Numbered from the stretch's first letter, positions 1 through 9,451 are shown. The stretch: DNA of 64,000 nt from an uncultured Prevotellaceae bacterium (GCA_900314715.1 OMWI01000002.1:111850-175849), one strand, 5' to 3'. Notes: a model not told the origin generated them from the sequence alone. A program made the numbers and translations.

Positions 1-2
1 CG

Positions 3-773
3 GGTACAGATATTAAGGCAGGTGTAGTGGTTCGTCCCGTAGAAGAATCTCCGTTTAGAATTGGTGCTTATGTCCACACTCCAACGTGGTATGAATTGAT
101 AACTTCCAATCTGACAACCTTGACAGACAAATCAGTTTCCCTCACCAAGAACGAAGAGTATAAATTCAAAGTGTATACTCCGTGGAAGTTTGGAGTAAGC
201 TTAGGTCATACGGTAGGCAATTCTTTGGCATTGGGAGCTACCTACGAATACACGGATTACAGCACTACTTCTGCTCGTATCAAGGATAACGACTATTATT
301 ATTCATTTATGGATAGATCGTATTCGTATTCCCATAAAGACGAGAATATGAACAAATTGACGAGAAGTACGCTGAAGGGTGTTTCTACCTTGAAAATCGG
401 TGGTGAATTTAAGCCAGACCCAACACTTGCCGTTCGACTTGGTTACAACTACGTTTCACCTATGTTTGACAAGAATGGCAGTAAGGATGGAACAATTGCA
501 TCGCCAGGTAATTATTATGAATCAGAGACTTGCTATGTGAATTGGAAAGACACACATCGCATTACCGCTGGTATTGGATGGGCTGCAAGTAAGAACTTAA
601 ATTTGGACGTTGCCTATCAATACTCTACGATGAAAGGTGATTATTATCCATTCATGAATTGCTATGAGAATGGTGTGTCAGGACCACCGAGTGTTGAAGA
701 CAATCATTGTGATGCTGTTAATGTTTCTAATAATCGTCATCAAATACTGTGCACAATAAGTTACAAATTCTAA
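3..773 (+). CDS. FadL/OmpP1-type outer-membrane transporter, C-terminal part
   Basis: The reading frame is open from the left edge of the window, so only the last 257 codons of the gene are seen. The visible part alternates short polar turns with amphipathic strands rich in Tyr and Gly (LGATYEYTDYS, VRLGYNYVSPMFD, ITAGIGWAASKNLNLDVAYQY) and ends in Phe, as outer-membrane beta barrels do. The strand pattern and the RIGAYVHTPTWYE segment resemble the OmpP1/FadL family, which moves hydrophobic compounds such as long-chain fatty acids across the outer membrane. Substrate is not deducible. Two acyl-CoA ligases lie 9 kb downstream, but no operon link is visible. Confidence 0.75.
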   Translation, partial: GTDIKAGVVVRPVEESPFRIGAYVHTPTWYELITSNLTTLTDKSVSLTKNEEYKFKVYTPWKFGVSLGHTVGNSLALGATYEYTDYSTTSARIKDNDYYYSFMDRSYSYSHKDENMNKLTRSTLKGVSTLKIGGEFKPDPTLAVRLGYNYVSPMFDKNGSKDGTIASPGNYYESETCYVNWKDTHRITAGIGWAASKNLNLDVAYQYSTMKGDYYPFMNCYENGVSGPPSVEDNHCDAVNVSNNRHQILCTISYKF

Positions 774-832
774 TGGGAGTAGTGAAATAATGTTAAATAC
801 ATGTTTTTTCTTGATTAATTTCAAGTAAATAA

Positions 833-863
833 TTTGGTAATACAAATATTTTCATTATATTTG
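833..863 (+). promoter_or_regulatory. Bacteroidetes-type promoter
   Basis: TTTG at 833-836 and TATATTTG at 856-863 match the -33 and -7 elements of the Bacteroidetes sigma-ABfr consensus, with 19 bp between them. A start near 870 is predicted. No ORF starts close by; the next gene has its own -7 box at 1025. Confidence 0.5.
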
Positions 864-869
864 CAAACG

Positions 870-962
870 AAATAACAAAAAAGATTAGTTTTTTTAGTGG
901 TTAATTTAGTTTTAGTAAGTATGTGAATGGAGCTTGTCGGGAGGACAAGTTCCATTTATTTT
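870..962 (+). ncRNA. candidate small RNA or leader ending in a hairpin
   Basis: A promoter-like element at 833-863 is followed about 60 bases later by a 13-bp hairpin (arms 926-938 and 944-956, one G-U pair, loop GGGAG) and a T-rich stretch. This would give a transcript of about 90 nt with no recognisable ORF. It could instead be the terminator of the FadL-type gene, although it lies 150 bases past that stop codon. Confidence 0.3.
926..960 (+). terminator. hairpin, probable intrinsic terminator
   Basis: AATGGAGCTTGTC (926-938) pairs with GACAAGTTCCATT (944-956) around a 5-base loop, with one G-U wobble. TATTTTAT follows. The T-run is imperfect, so termination strength is uncertain. Confidence 0.5.
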
Positions 963-1024
963 ATGCCGTTTATAAAAATTTCATAAATAATGTATCGTTT
1001 CTTTTTTCTATATATTGTTTTTCG

Positions 1025-1032
1025 TACCTTTG
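1025..1032 (+). promoter_or_regulatory. -7 box of the GHL10-type lipoprotein gene
   Basis: TACCTTTG matches TAnnTTTG and lies 16 bases before the ATG at 1049. This supports that start over upstream in-frame starts from 923, which would lie upstream of the promoter. Confidence 0.6.
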
Positions 1033-1048
1033 CGGTCAAAAAATAAGC

Positions 1049-2569
1049 ATGATGAAAATAAAACCATTACTTGTGTTGTTCTTGGCTACATTATTCTTTT
1101 CATGTAGCAATAAAGGAGTGTATTCTGGTGCCGATTCTGCCAAGCGTGAATTTAGGGGTGCGTGGATTCAATGCGTAAACGGACAATTCCAAAATTTGGG
1201 AACGGAGAGAATGAAGCAGAATCTAACCCAACAATTAAATGAATTGCAAAAAGATGGCGTTAATGCCATTATTTTCCAAGTTCGTCCTGAATGCGACGCT
1301 TTGTATAAGAGTCCATACGAACCGTGGAGTAGGTTTCTTACTGGCGTTCAAGGACAAGCCCCATCTCCTTATTGGGATCCATTGGAGTGGATGGTAGAAG
1401 AATGTCATAAGCGTGGGATGGAACTACATGCTTGGATTAATCCTTATCGTGCAAGGATGAAGAGTAGGATAGAGCCAGCACCTAATCATATCGTACGTAC
1501 TCACCCCGAACGGGTGTTTGAATACGATGGTTTATACGTGTTGAATCCAGGTATTCCTTCCAATCGTGATTATATCTGCACAATTGTGAAAGATATTGTC
1601 AAGAGGTATGATATTGATGGTTTGCACATGGATGATTATTTCTATCCTTATCCAGTAGCGGGATTGTCTATTCCCGATAGCCGTGAGTTTGCCGCGTACA
1701 ACAATGGATTTAAGAATATTGAAGATTGGCGCCGAGACAATGTAAACTTGTTTATTAAACAAGTCAACGAAGCCATCAAGAGCGTAAAACCATGGGTGAA
1801 ATTTGGTGTTTCTCCCTTTGGCATTTATCGCAACAAGAAAAGTGACCCTCTGAACGGTAGTGATACGAATGGAACACAAAACTACGACCAACTTTATGCC
1901 GATGTCTTGTTATGGGTAAACAATGGTTGGATTGATTATTGTGTTCCTCAATTATATTGGGAAATCGGCCATAAAGCAGCTGATTACAAGACTTTGATTA
2001 CATGGTGGAACAAATATACCGCTAACAGACATCTATATATTGGTGAGGATGTGGAGAGAACCGTGAAGTATTCAGATGTGGATAATGCTCAAAGCAATCA
2101 GATGCCTGCTAAGTTCAAGCTACACAAGCAAATGAAAAACGTAAAAGGTACCGTGCTTTGGTATTCAAGACTGGTTGTAGACGACTTGGGACAATACGGT
2201 AGCATGTTGAAAAACTATTATTGGAAGAATCCTGCACTTCCTCCATTGATGCCATTTATCGACAAGAAAGCCCCGAAGAGTCCCAGACACTTGGAAGTGG
2301 TGAGAATGTCTGATGGAAACACGGTACTTTGTTGGGATGCTCCTAAAGGTAAAAAATGGGGCGATGTAGCTGAGAAGTTTGTAGTGTATAAATTCGGTGC
2401 TGGAGAGAAAGTTAATCTTTCCGACCCATCAAAGATAGTTGCAATTACCAGCAATAAGATGCTCAAGTTGCCTTACGTAAATGGCAAGAACAAGTATACT
2501 TACGTAGTTACTGCACTTGATAGGATGAGCAACGAAAGCAAAGGAGAAAAGATAAACGTTAGGTTATAG
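1049..2569 (+). CDS. glycoside hydrolase-like lipoprotein (GHL10/DUF187 type)
   Basis: The 506-residue product starts with a lipoprotein signal (MMKIKPLLVLFLATLFFSC, lipobox Cys 19). A TIM-barrel-like domain follows, opening with FRGAWIQCVNG and containing GVNAIIFQVRPECDALYKS, LEWMVEECHKRGMELHAWINPYR, DGLHMDDYFYPYP and VKFGVSPFGIYR. This is the pattern of the GHL10 (formerly DUF187) family. The last roughly 90 residues look like a fibronectin-III-type beta domain. The family is thought to act on glycans or peptidoglycan-derived chains at the cell surface, but no substrate can be read here. The ATG at 1049 is chosen because it follows the -7 box and begins the signal peptide; an ATG at 1052 is equally possible. 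Confidence 0.8.
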   Translation: MMKIKPLLVLFLATLFFSCSNKGVYSGADSAKREFRGAWIQCVNGQFQNLGTERMKQNLTQQLNELQKDGVNAIIFQVRPECDALYKSPYEPWSRFLTGVQGQAPSPYWDPLEWMVEECHKRGMELHAWINPYRARMKSRIEPAPNHIVRTHPERVFEYDGLYVLNPGIPSNRDYICTIVKDIVKRYDIDGLHMDDYFYPYPVAGLSIPDSREFAAYNNGFKNIEDWRRDNVNLFIKQVNEAIKSVKPWVKFGVSPFGIYRNKKSDPLNGSDTNGTQNYDQLYADVLLWVNNGWIDYCVPQLYWEIGHKAADYKTLITWWNKYTANRHLYIGEDVERTVKYSDVDNAQSNQMPAKFKLHKQMKNVKGTVLWYSRLVVDDLGQYGSMLKNYYWKNPALPPLMPFIDKKAPKSPRHLEVVRMSDGNTVLCWDAPKGKKWGDVAEKFVVYKFGAGEKVNLSDPSKIVAITSNKMLKLPYVNGKNKYTYVVTALDRMSNESKGEKINVRL

Positions 2570-2573
2570 TTTT

Positions 2574-2661
2574 GCAAATGATATGTTTAGCTGGTGTAAA
2601 TGATATGTTTAGCTAATGCAAATGATATGTTTAGCGAAGACAAACACTATGTTTACAATTC
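2574..2661. repeat. 22-bp tandem array A (4 units)
   Basis: Four consecutive units start at 2574, 2596, 2618 and 2640, each exactly 22 bp. The first three share the core AAATGATATGTTTAGC; the fourth is diverged and contains the vsr stop codon. Each core has a small dyad (AAA...TTT around ATAT). The array fills the gap between two convergent genes. Confidence 0.85.
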
Positions 2662-3144
2662 CCTTTCGGCAGCTATATCTAATTGTTGATCTTGTTCCAA
2701 TGGAAGATAACGTACTTCGTGGTCTTTGAGGAATATGTGGTTTAAGGTATATTCAAGAGAGCAAAGCGTTTGTTCTCTTGAATCCTTTTTAAGCTCACAC
2801 TCCCAAACCACAATACAATGCCAACCCATGGTTGCCAATTGTTTTTGTACGTTTATGTCGCGTTCTTTGTTTCTATTGATTTTGTTTGTCCAAAATTCGG
2901 TATTCGTTTTGGGAGGTACGAAATCCTTGCAATCATGACCGTGCCAGAAACAACCATTCACGAAAATGCACGTTCTGTATTTGCGCAAAACCAAGTCGGG
3001 ATGACCTGGCAATCGAGGACAGTTAAGTCTATAACGGAAACCACATGCATGAAGATAGCGCCGAACAATCATCTCAGGTTTCGTGTCCTTGCTATGGATA
3101 GAAGCCATGATTTTGCTTCGTTGTTCTTTGGTGATGCTTCCCAT
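2653..3144 (-). CDS. vsr: very short patch repair endonuclease Vsr
   Basis: The product has 163 residues. It opens with SKIMASIHSKDTKPEMIVRRYLHACGFRYRLN, followed by LPGHPDLVLRKYRTCIFVNGCFWHGHDC and FWTNKINRNKERD. These are the hallmark blocks of Vsr, including the catalytic Asp in GHPDLV and the FVNGCFWHGH metal and active-site segment. Vsr nicks 5' to T in T:G mismatches formed by deamination of 5-methylcytosine. It normally accompanies a Dcm-type cytosine methylase, but none is encoded beside it in this window. A TATCTTTG box on the minus strand at 3160-3167 precedes the ATG by 15 bases. Confidence 0.93.
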   Translation of the reverse strand: MGSITKEQRSKIMASIHSKDTKPEMIVRRYLHACGFRYRLNCPRLPGHPDLVLRKYRTCIFVNGCFWHGHDCKDFVPPKTNTEFWTNKINRNKERDINVQKQLATMGWHCIVVWECELKKDSREQTLCSLEYTLNHIFLKDHEVRYLPLEQDQQLDIAAEREL

Positions 3145-3159
3145 TCGTCAACTTTTTGG

Positions 3160-3167
3160 CAAAGATA
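3160..3167 (-). promoter_or_regulatory. -7 box of vsr
   Basis: CAAAGATA on the plus strand reads TATCTTTG on the minus strand, matching TAnnTTTG, 15 bases upstream of the vsr ATG. Confidence 0.55.
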
Positions 3168-3233
3168 CACATTAAACCTCATATTTACAACTAATTTCTG
3201 CGCATTGAAAGATTAAATCTCATTTTTTTTGTG

Positions 3234-3241
3234 TAATTTTG
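3234..3241 (+). promoter_or_regulatory. -7 box of the ftsY operon
   Basis: TAATTTTG matches TAnnTTTG and lies 16 bases before the ftsY ATG. The -33 element is not clear. Confidence 0.5.
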
Positions 3242-3257
3242 CAGAAAATTACTTATT

Positions 3258-4211
3258 ATGGGGTTATTTGGTTTATTTAGTAAAAACAAGAAAGAAACGC
3301 TGGATAAAGGTCTTGAAAAGACCAAGACAAGTGTGTTCTCCAAATTGACACGTGCTATAGCTGGAAAGTCAAAGGTTGACGATGATGTACTCGACAACCT
3401 TGAGGAAGTGCTTATCACCAGCGATGTAGGCGTAGATACTACATTGAAGATTATCAAGAGAATTGAAGAGCGCGTAGAAAGGGATAAGTATGTTTCTACT
3501 TCAGAATTAAACGGTATATTAAGAGATGAGATAGCTTCGCTTCTTGCTGAAAACAATACGGAAGATTTAGACGATTGGGACTTGCCAACCGACCATAAGC
3601 CGTATGTCATTCTCGTGGTTGGCGTGAATGGTGTCGGAAAAACTACCACCATTGGCAAACTCGCCCATCAATTCAAGAATGCGGGTAAGAAAGTATATCT
3701 CGGTGCAGCCGATACGTTTAGGGCAGCTGCCGTAGAACAAATCTGCATTTGGGGGGAACGTGTAGGTGTTCCCGTCATCAAGCAACAAATGGGAGCCGAT
3801 CCCGCTTCCGTAGCATTCGATACGTTGAGTTCAGCCAAGGCAAACAATGCCGATGTAGTGATAATCGATACCGCTGGACGTTTACATAATAAGGTAGGCT
3901 TGATGAATGAGTTGAAGAAAATCAAGGATGTGATGAAGAAGGTTCTTCCTCAAGCACCCGACGAGGTTCTTCTCGTTCTCGATGGCAGTACTGGACAGAA
4001 TGCTTTCGAGCAAGCCAAGCAATTTGCTGCCGTCACTTCAATCTCTTCGCTCGCCATCACCAAATTAGACGGAACGGCTAAAGGTGGTGTTGTCATAGGT
4101 ATTAGTGACCAATTGAAGGTACCCGTGAAATACATAGGCTTAGGTGAAGGAATGGAAGACTTACAATTATTTAATAAGAGACAGTTCGTAGATTCGCTCT
4201 TTAACGGATGA
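3258..4211 (+). CDS. ftsY: signal recognition particle receptor FtsY
   Basis: This SRP-dependent GTPase of 317 residues docks ribosome-nascent chain-SRP complexes at the inner membrane. A short N-terminal amphipathic segment (MGLFGLFSKNKKE) is followed by the NG domain: G1 GVNGVGKTT at 122-130, AADTFRAAA, DTAGR at 204-208, and TKLDGTAKGG at 268-277. The long acidic A domain of E. coli FtsY is missing, as is usual in Bacteroidetes. The stop overlaps the rimO start by 4 bases (ATGA), so the genes form an operon with rimO and the two HU-type genes. Confidence 0.96.
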   Translation: MGLFGLFSKNKKETLDKGLEKTKTSVFSKLTRAIAGKSKVDDDVLDNLEEVLITSDVGVDTTLKIIKRIEERVERDKYVSTSELNGILRDEIASLLAENNTEDLDDWDLPTDHKPYVILVVGVNGVGKTTTIGKLAHQFKNAGKKVYLGAADTFRAAAVEQICIWGERVGVPVIKQQMGADPASVAFDTLSSAKANNADVVIIDTAGRLHNKVGLMNELKKIKDVMKKVLPQAPDEVLLVLDGSTGQNAFEQAKQFAAVTSISSLAITKLDGTAKGGVVIGISDQLKVPVKYIGLGEGMEDLQLFNKRQFVDSLFNG

Positions 4212-5506
4212 AAAAGAATCAAGTTGATATTATCACGATGGGGTGCTCGAAGAATCTCGTTGATAGCGAGTTACTGATGAAGCAATTTGAGGCAAACGGC
4301 TATCATTGTGTTCATGATAGCAAGAATCCTCAAGGCGAAATCGTGGTTATCAATACTTGTGGTTTTATTCAGGACGCTAAGCAAGAGAGTATCAATGCCA
4401 TTCTGGAGTTTGCCCAGGCGAAAGATGAAGGCAAACTCAAACATCTGTACGTGATGGGTTGTCTGTCGCAAAGATACCAGAAGGAATTGGAAGCTGAAAT
4501 ACCGCAAGTAGATAAGTTTTATGGAAAGTTCAATTATAAGCAACTTCTTACGGATTTAGGCAAGGCTGTTGATGAGTCATGTATAGGAAAACGACATCTT
4601 ACTACTCCTCATCATTATGCCTATCTGAAAATCAGCGAGGGATGTGACCGTCATTGTGCATATTGTTCTATTCCTATCATAACAGGAAAACACGTGAGTC
4701 GTCCAAAGGAAGAAATATTGGATGAAGTACGTGATTTAGTGGCGCAAGGCGTGAAGGAATTTCAGGTAATCGCACAAGAGTTAACGTATTATGGCGTAGA
4801 CATTGATGGTAAGCGACATATTGGTGAACTCATTCGTGAGATGGCAGATATCAAGGGCGTGAAGTGGATTCGCCTGCATTATGCATACCCCAATCAGTTC
4901 CCGATGGATTTATTGGATGTGATGCGTGAGAAAGACAATGTTTGCAAATACATAGATATAGCCTTGCAACATATTTCCGACCATCTATTGGATAAAATGC
5001 ATCGACATGTAACGAAGGAAGAAACCATCCAATTGATTCGTCAAATCCGTGAACGAGTGCCTGGCATACATCTTCGTACTACATTCATGGTTGGATTCCC
5101 TGGTGAGACAGATGAAGACTTCCAAGAACTGATGGATTTTGTGCGTTGGGCAAGATTCGAAAGAATGGGAGCTTTTGCTTATTCAGAAGAAGACGGTACT
5201 TATAGCGCATTGAATTATCAAGATGATATTCCCGAAAGTGTCAAGGAAGAGCGTTTGGGTAAGCTAATGGCGTTGCAACAAGAGATAAGTGCTGAGATTG
5301 AAGCCGAAAAAGTAGGAAAGACATTGCCTGTTATCATTGATAGAAAAGAAGGAGATTACTACATTGGCAGAACGGAATACTGTTCGCCAGAGGTAGACCC
5401 AGAAGTGTTGATCAAGGCATCAACGAAGCGATTGAGAGTAGGAGAGTTTTATCAAGTTCGAATCATTGATTCAGAAGAATTTGACATATATGGAGAAGTG
5501 GTATGA
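4208..5506 (+). CDS. rimO: ribosomal protein S12 methylthiotransferase RimO
   Basis: The product has 432 residues in the MTTase order: an N-terminal UPF0004 domain (TMGCSKNLVDSE, VINTCGFI, VMGCLSQRY supplying three cluster Cys), a radical SAM domain with CDRHCAYCSIP, then a C-terminal TRAM domain. SRP in place of the MiaB-type motif and the IIDSEEFDIYGEVV ending fit RimO, which adds a methylthio group to an Asp of ribosomal protein S12. It overlaps ftsY upstream and the HU gene downstream by 4 bases each, implying translational coupling. Confidence 0.95.
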   Translation: MKKNQVDIITMGCSKNLVDSELLMKQFEANGYHCVHDSKNPQGEIVVINTCGFIQDAKQESINAILEFAQAKDEGKLKHLYVMGCLSQRYQKELEAEIPQVDKFYGKFNYKQLLTDLGKAVDESCIGKRHLTTPHHYAYLKISEGCDRHCAYCSIPIITGKHVSRPKEEILDEVRDLVAQGVKEFQVIAQELTYYGVDIDGKRHIGELIREMADIKGVKWIRLHYAYPNQFPMDLLDVMREKDNVCKYIDIALQHISDHLLDKMHRHVTKEETIQLIRQIRERVPGIHLRTTFMVGFPGETDEDFQELMDFVRWARFERMGAFAYSEEDGTYSALNYQDDIPESVKEERLGKLMALQQEISAEIEAEKVGKTLPVIIDRKEGDYYIGRTEYCSPEVDPEVLIKASTKRLRVGEFYQVRIIDSEEFDIYGEVV

Positions 5507-5805
5507 ACAATAAGGAATATATAGCAAAATTGTCACAACAAGCAGGACTTACGCAAGACGAAACACAGAAGATGGTTCGCCACGTGATTGATGCCATGGG
5601 ACAAACCTTTGAAACAGGTGATTCCGTTTCTATCACTGGATTCGGAACATTTGAGGTAAAGAAACGATTGGAGCGCGTGTTGGTTAATCCATCAACGGGA
5701 CAAAGAATGTTGGTTCCACCTAAATTGGTGTTGAATTTCAAACCCGTAGCTTCTATCAAGGAAAAACTAAAAAACGGAGGTAAGGAAGATGGGGAAAATA
5801 TCTGA
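5503..5805 (+). CDS. HU-family DNA-binding protein
   Basis: The product has 100 residues with the whole HU/IHF fold: an N-terminal helix pair (NKEYIAKLSQQAGLTQDETQKMVRHVIDAMGQTF), SITGFGTFEVKKR, then the DNA-binding arm with NPSTGQRMLVPPK and LNFKPVASIKEKL. It probably binds DNA non-specifically as a nucleoid protein. It overlaps rimO by 4 bases, and the next HU-type gene starts 17 bases before its stop. Confidence 0.9.
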   Translation: MNNKEYIAKLSQQAGLTQDETQKMVRHVIDAMGQTFETGDSVSITGFGTFEVKKRLERVLVNPSTGQRMLVPPKLVLNFKPVASIKEKLKNGGKEDGENI

Positions 5806-6904
5806 TTTAGCAACGTTTTTGTCCAACAAACACAATATCAAGCAAAAAGATGCAGAGAAATTCATCTCGCAGATGTTTGAATTGTTGGGAGAAGAATTAA
5901 AGACAGATAAGCTGGTCAAGGTGAAAGGTCTTGGAACTTTCAAGGTGACTACCGTGAAAAACCGTGCCAGCGTGGATGTAAATACGGGTGAGAGAATTAT
6001 CATAGAAGGCAGGGATAAAATCTCTTTCACTCCTGATGCTTCCATGAAAAACTTAGTCAATAAACCATTCGCACAATTTGAAACGGTAATCTTAAAGGAT
6101 GGTGTTGACTTTGCTGAAATCGACAAGAAATACGATATGGAAGAAATGGATGAAGAATCCACGGAGGCAGAGGAAAGCGTAGATGCTGTTGAGACGATAG
6201 ATGAAGTTGATACCGTTGATACGAATGAACCAGTTGAAGAGACCATTTCTGAACCCGTAACACCAGAACCGAATGAGGTTGAACAAACGGTAGATGAGGT
6301 TAAAGAAGAAATTGTCGAAGATAAAAATGAAAATGTAGTAATAGAAGAACAAGTAGGTAAAGCAGATATAGAAGAAAAAGAAGAAACTAAAGAAGTTTCA
6401 GAAGAACCTATCAGTCCAATTATCAGTACACAAGAATTTGAAGAAGAAGACGAAGAAGAAATGAAAAGATCGGAAGAATTAGCTCAAAAATTGCAACATA
6501 CAAATAATATAGTCAAAGCACTTTGTGTTGCCATTGCCGCATTGGTATTATTAGGTATCATTGGTTTTTATTCCATGAACAATAAACTGAATGAAAAAGA
6601 CCAACAGATAGAACAATTTGTTCAGGAAAAACAAAAAGAGCAAGAGAAGATAGAAGCAGAGAAACTTAAGTTGGCTAAGGAATTGGAGGCTTATAACAAC
6701 TATGACGAACGAGTGATTAATGGTGATTACAAGATTGTCGGCATTGAAAAGGAAGTAACAGCCGTGCAAGGTCAGACCTTGAAATCCATTAGTAGAATGG
6801 AATTAGGTCCAGGAATGGATTGCTATGTTCAAGCCGTGAATCCCGACATTAAAATGGTACTCATCGGACAACAAGTGAAGATTCCAAAACTTGTTCATAA
6901 ATAG
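5789..6904 (+). CDS. HU domain - acidic linker - membrane helix - coiled coil - LysM-like protein
   Basis: The 371-residue product has an unusual order of parts. Residues 1-95 form an HU/IHF-type domain ([24 protein letters not shown]). Residues 108-228 are a Glu/Val/Asp-rich low-complexity linker. Residues 241-262 are one hydrophobic helix ([20 protein letters not shown]), 263-302 a charged coiled coil, and 314-371 a LysM-like module ([11 protein letters not shown]...[12 protein letters not shown]). The inferred topology has HU in the cytoplasm and LysM in the periplasm, which would tie the nucleoid to the inner membrane and peptidoglycan. Similar proteins occur in Bacteroidales, but I know of no established function. 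It is the last gene of the ftsY operon. Confidence 0.75.
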   Translation: MGKISDLATFLSNKHNIKQKDAEKFISQMFELLGEELKTDKLVKVKGLGTFKVTTVKNRASVDVNTGERIIIEGRDKISFTPDASMKNLVNKPFAQFETVILKDGVDFAEIDKKYDMEEMDEESTEAEESVDAVETIDEVDTVDTNEPVEETISEPVTPEPNEVEQTVDEVKEEIVEDKNENVVIEEQVGKADIEEKEETKEVSEEPISPIISTQEFEEEDEEEMKRSEELAQKLQHTNNIVKALCVAIAALVLLGIIGFYSMNNKLNEKDQQIEQFVQEKQKEQEKIEAEKLKLAKELEAYNNYDERVINGDYKIVGIEKEVTAVQGQTLKSISRMELGPGMDCYVQAVNPDIKMVLIGQQVKIPKLVHK

Positions 6905-6954
6905 GATGGTTTTTAACTTCCAACGAATTTCTATTATCATTGCTGATTCAAAAA

Positions 6955-8748
6955 ATGAGTACATCAATCAATAACATAAGAAATTTCTGCATTATCGCCC
7001 ATATTGACCATGGGAAATCGACCATCGCTGACCGTTTACTGGAACGTACAAATACAATCCAGATAACGGAAGGACAGATGCTTGATGACATGGACTTGGA
7101 AAAAGAACGCGGTATTACTATCAAGAGTCATGCCATTCAGATGGAATATGCTCATCAAGGCGAAAACTATATCTTGAATTTGATAGATACTCCGGGACAT
7201 GTCGATTTTTCATACGAAGTATCTCGAAGTATTGCCGCATGCGAAGGCGCATTGTTGGTTGTTGACGCAACGCAAGGTGTTCAGGCACAAACTATTTCCA
7301 ATCTTTACATGGCTATTGAGCATGATTTGGAAATCATTCCCGTTATCAATAAGATAGACATGCCTTCTGCTATGCCTGATGAGGTGGAAGATGAAATCGT
7401 TGAACTATTGGGATGTGACCGTAGCGAGATTATCCGTGCATCTGGTAAGACGGGAGAGGGTGTAGATGATATTCTCAATGCCGTAGTAGAGCGTATTCCT
7501 CATCCAGTAGGTGATGAAAATGCACCATTGCAAGCCTTGATTTTCGATTCCGTATTCAATTCATATCGTGGTATCATTGCTTATTTCAAGATTGAAAATG
7601 GTTGTATACGTAAGGGCGATAAGGTGAAGTTCTTCAATACAGGCATGGAATATTTGGCTGATGAAGTGGGTGTGTTGAAAATGGATATGATTCCTCGCAC
7701 GGAAATGCACACGGGCGAAGTAGGATATATTATCAGTGGAATCAAGGATGCTAAGGAAGTGAAGGTGGGCGATACCATCACACATGTTAATAATCCTTGC
7801 GACAAGGCGATTGAGGGATTCCAGGAAGTGAAGCCAATGGTATTTGCTGGTGTTTATCCCATCGACCCGAATGATTACGAGAATTTGCGTGCTTCTTTAG
7901 AAAAGCTTCAACTCAATGATGCTTCGTTGTCGTTTACTCCAGAGTCATCAGTGGCATTAGGTTTTGGTTTCCGTTGTGGATTCTTAGGACTTCTCCACAT
8001 GGAAATTGTACAGGAACGCCTTGATCGTGAGTTTAATATGGATGTGATTACTACGGTTCCCAACGTTTCGTACATTGTATATGATAAACAAGGAGGTTCC
8101 AAAGAGGTGCATAATCCTTCTGGTTTGCCAGAAGTAACGATGATAGAACACATTGAAGAACCATATATTCGTGCTTCTATCATTACCACAACCACGTTTA
8201 TTGGTCCCATCATGAAACTCTGTTTAGATAAACGAGGCGAGTTGATTAATCAAGAATTTGTGAGCGGAAATAGGGTAGAGTTGCATTTCTATCTCCCGTT
8301 AGGTGAAATCGTTATCGATTTCTATGATAAGTTGAAGAGTATTTCCAAGGGATATGCTTCCTTCGATTACCATATAGATTCTTTCCGTCCGTCAAAATTA
8401 GCAAAGTTGGACATCTTGTTAAATGGTGAGTCTGTTGATGCACTATCTACCTTAACGCATCAAGACAATGCCGTGACATTGGGCAGAAGGATGTGTGAAA
8501 AACTGAAAGACTTGATTCCACGCCAACAGTTTGACATTGCCATTCAAGCTGCTATTGGTGCCAAGATTATTGCTCGCGAGACGATTAAGTGTGTACGTAA
8601 GGATGTCACGGCGAAGTGTTACGGTGGCGACGTTTCACGTAAGCGTAAACTTTTGGAAAAACAAAAACGAGGAAAGAAGAGAATGAAACAAATCGGTAAT
8701 GTGGAAGTGCCACAGAAGGCATTCCTTGCCGTGTTGAAGTTGGATTGA
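6955..8748 (+). CDS. lepA: elongation factor 4 (LepA)
   Basis: The product has 597 residues: [23 protein letters not shown] (G1), RGITIKS (G2), DTPGHVDF (G3) and NKIDMPSA (G4), followed by EF-G-like domains and the LepA-specific C-terminus ([21 protein letters not shown]). LepA is a ribosome-associated GTPase involved in 30S biogenesis and back-translocation. An in-frame ATG 15 bases earlier exists (6940), but [11 protein letters not shown] matches the usual N-terminus, so 6955 is preferred. Confidence 0.96.
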   Translation: MSTSINNIRNFCIIAHIDHGKSTIADRLLERTNTIQITEGQMLDDMDLEKERGITIKSHAIQMEYAHQGENYILNLIDTPGHVDFSYEVSRSIAACEGALLVVDATQGVQAQTISNLYMAIEHDLEIIPVINKIDMPSAMPDEVEDEIVELLGCDRSEIIRASGKTGEGVDDILNAVVERIPHPVGDENAPLQALIFDSVFNSYRGIIAYFKIENGCIRKGDKVKFFNTGMEYLADEVGVLKMDMIPRTEMHTGEVGYIISGIKDAKEVKVGDTITHVNNPCDKAIEGFQEVKPMVFAGVYPIDPNDYENLRASLEKLQLNDASLSFTPESSVALGFGFRCGFLGLLHMEIVQERLDREFNMDVITTVPNVSYIVYDKQGGSKEVHNPSGLPEVTMIEHIEEPYIRASIITTTTFIGPIMKLCLDKRGELINQEFVSGNRVELHFYLPLGEIVIDFYDKLKSISKGYASFDYHIDSFRPSKLAKLDILLNGESVDALSTLTHQDNAVTLGRRMCEKLKDLIPRQQFDIAIQAAIGAKIIARETIKCVRKDVTAKCYGGDVSRKRKLLEKQKRGKKRMKQIGNVEVPQKAFLAVLKLD

Positions 8749-8784
8749 GATAGATTACAAAATAAAGACCATAATTTATTAGCC

Positions 8785-9372
8785 ATGGAAACAATAAGGG
8801 ACATTGCCAGGGAATTGGCTCGAAAGTACAGTACCATGACTCACGTCGAACTCGATGTGATGGAGGATTTGCTTGTACCTATGAAATTCAGGAAAGGAGA
8901 GCAAATCTTGAAGGAAGGTGAGATTTGCCGAAACATTTACTATGTGCATCAAGGCTTGATTAGGCAATATTACCATAAGAACGGAAAGGAACTGACAGAG
9001 CATTTAGGGGTAGAAGGGACCATCTTTATGTGTATCGAGAGTCTTTTCAAGGAAGAACCCACACAATTGATGGTAGAAGCTCTGGAACATTCTATCATAT
9101 ACGCATTGCCCAAGGTGAAATTGGAAATGGTTGCCTTGCACAATGTCAATATTCAAATTCTATATCGTAAGATTTTGGAGGAATCACTCATCCTTTCACA
9201 AGTTCATGCTGATTTGGTCAGATTTGAAAGTGCACAAGATAGGTATAAGAAGATGTGCAAGCTTAATCCAGAGGTTATCAAGCGTACACCGCTTATCCAT
9301 GTGGCAAGTTATTTGCAAATGAGTCCAGAAACATTAAGTCGCGTTCGAACTAATGCCTTGTTTGATAGATAA
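8785..9372 (+). CDS. Crp/Fnr-family transcriptional regulator
   Basis: The product has 195 residues. An N-terminal cyclic-nucleotide-binding-type beta barrel (KFRKGEQILKEGEICRNIYYVHQGLIRQYY) is followed by a long dimerisation helix and a short helix-turn-helix (HVASYLQMSPETLSRVRTNAL). The canonical cAMP-contact residues are not evident and no Fnr-type Cys cluster is present, so the ligand is unknown. Regulators of this shape are common in Bacteroidetes. The gene lies 36 bases after lepA and ends at a strong hairpin. Confidence 0.85.
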   Translation: METIRDIARELARKYSTMTHVELDVMEDLLVPMKFRKGEQILKEGEICRNIYYVHQGLIRQYYHKNGKELTEHLGVEGTIFMCIESLFKEEPTQLMVEALEHSIIYALPKVKLEMVALHNVNIQILYRKILEESLILSQVHADLVRFESAQDRYKKMCKLNPEVIKRTPLIHVASYLQMSPETLSRVRTNALFDR

Positions 9373-9392
9373 TGTTAAGAGACAATAAATAT

Positions 9393-9432
9393 AGCCGTGT
9401 TAAACTACTTTGTAGAATAACACGGCTTTTTC
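9393..9432. terminator. bidirectional intrinsic terminator
   Basis: AGCCGTGTTA (9393-9402) pairs with TAACACGGCT (9418-9427) around a 15-base loop and is followed by TTTTT. It lies between the convergent crp-type and acyl-CoA ligase genes. Confidence 0.85.
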
Positions 9433-9451
9433 TTTGTTATTATGTGATTGC

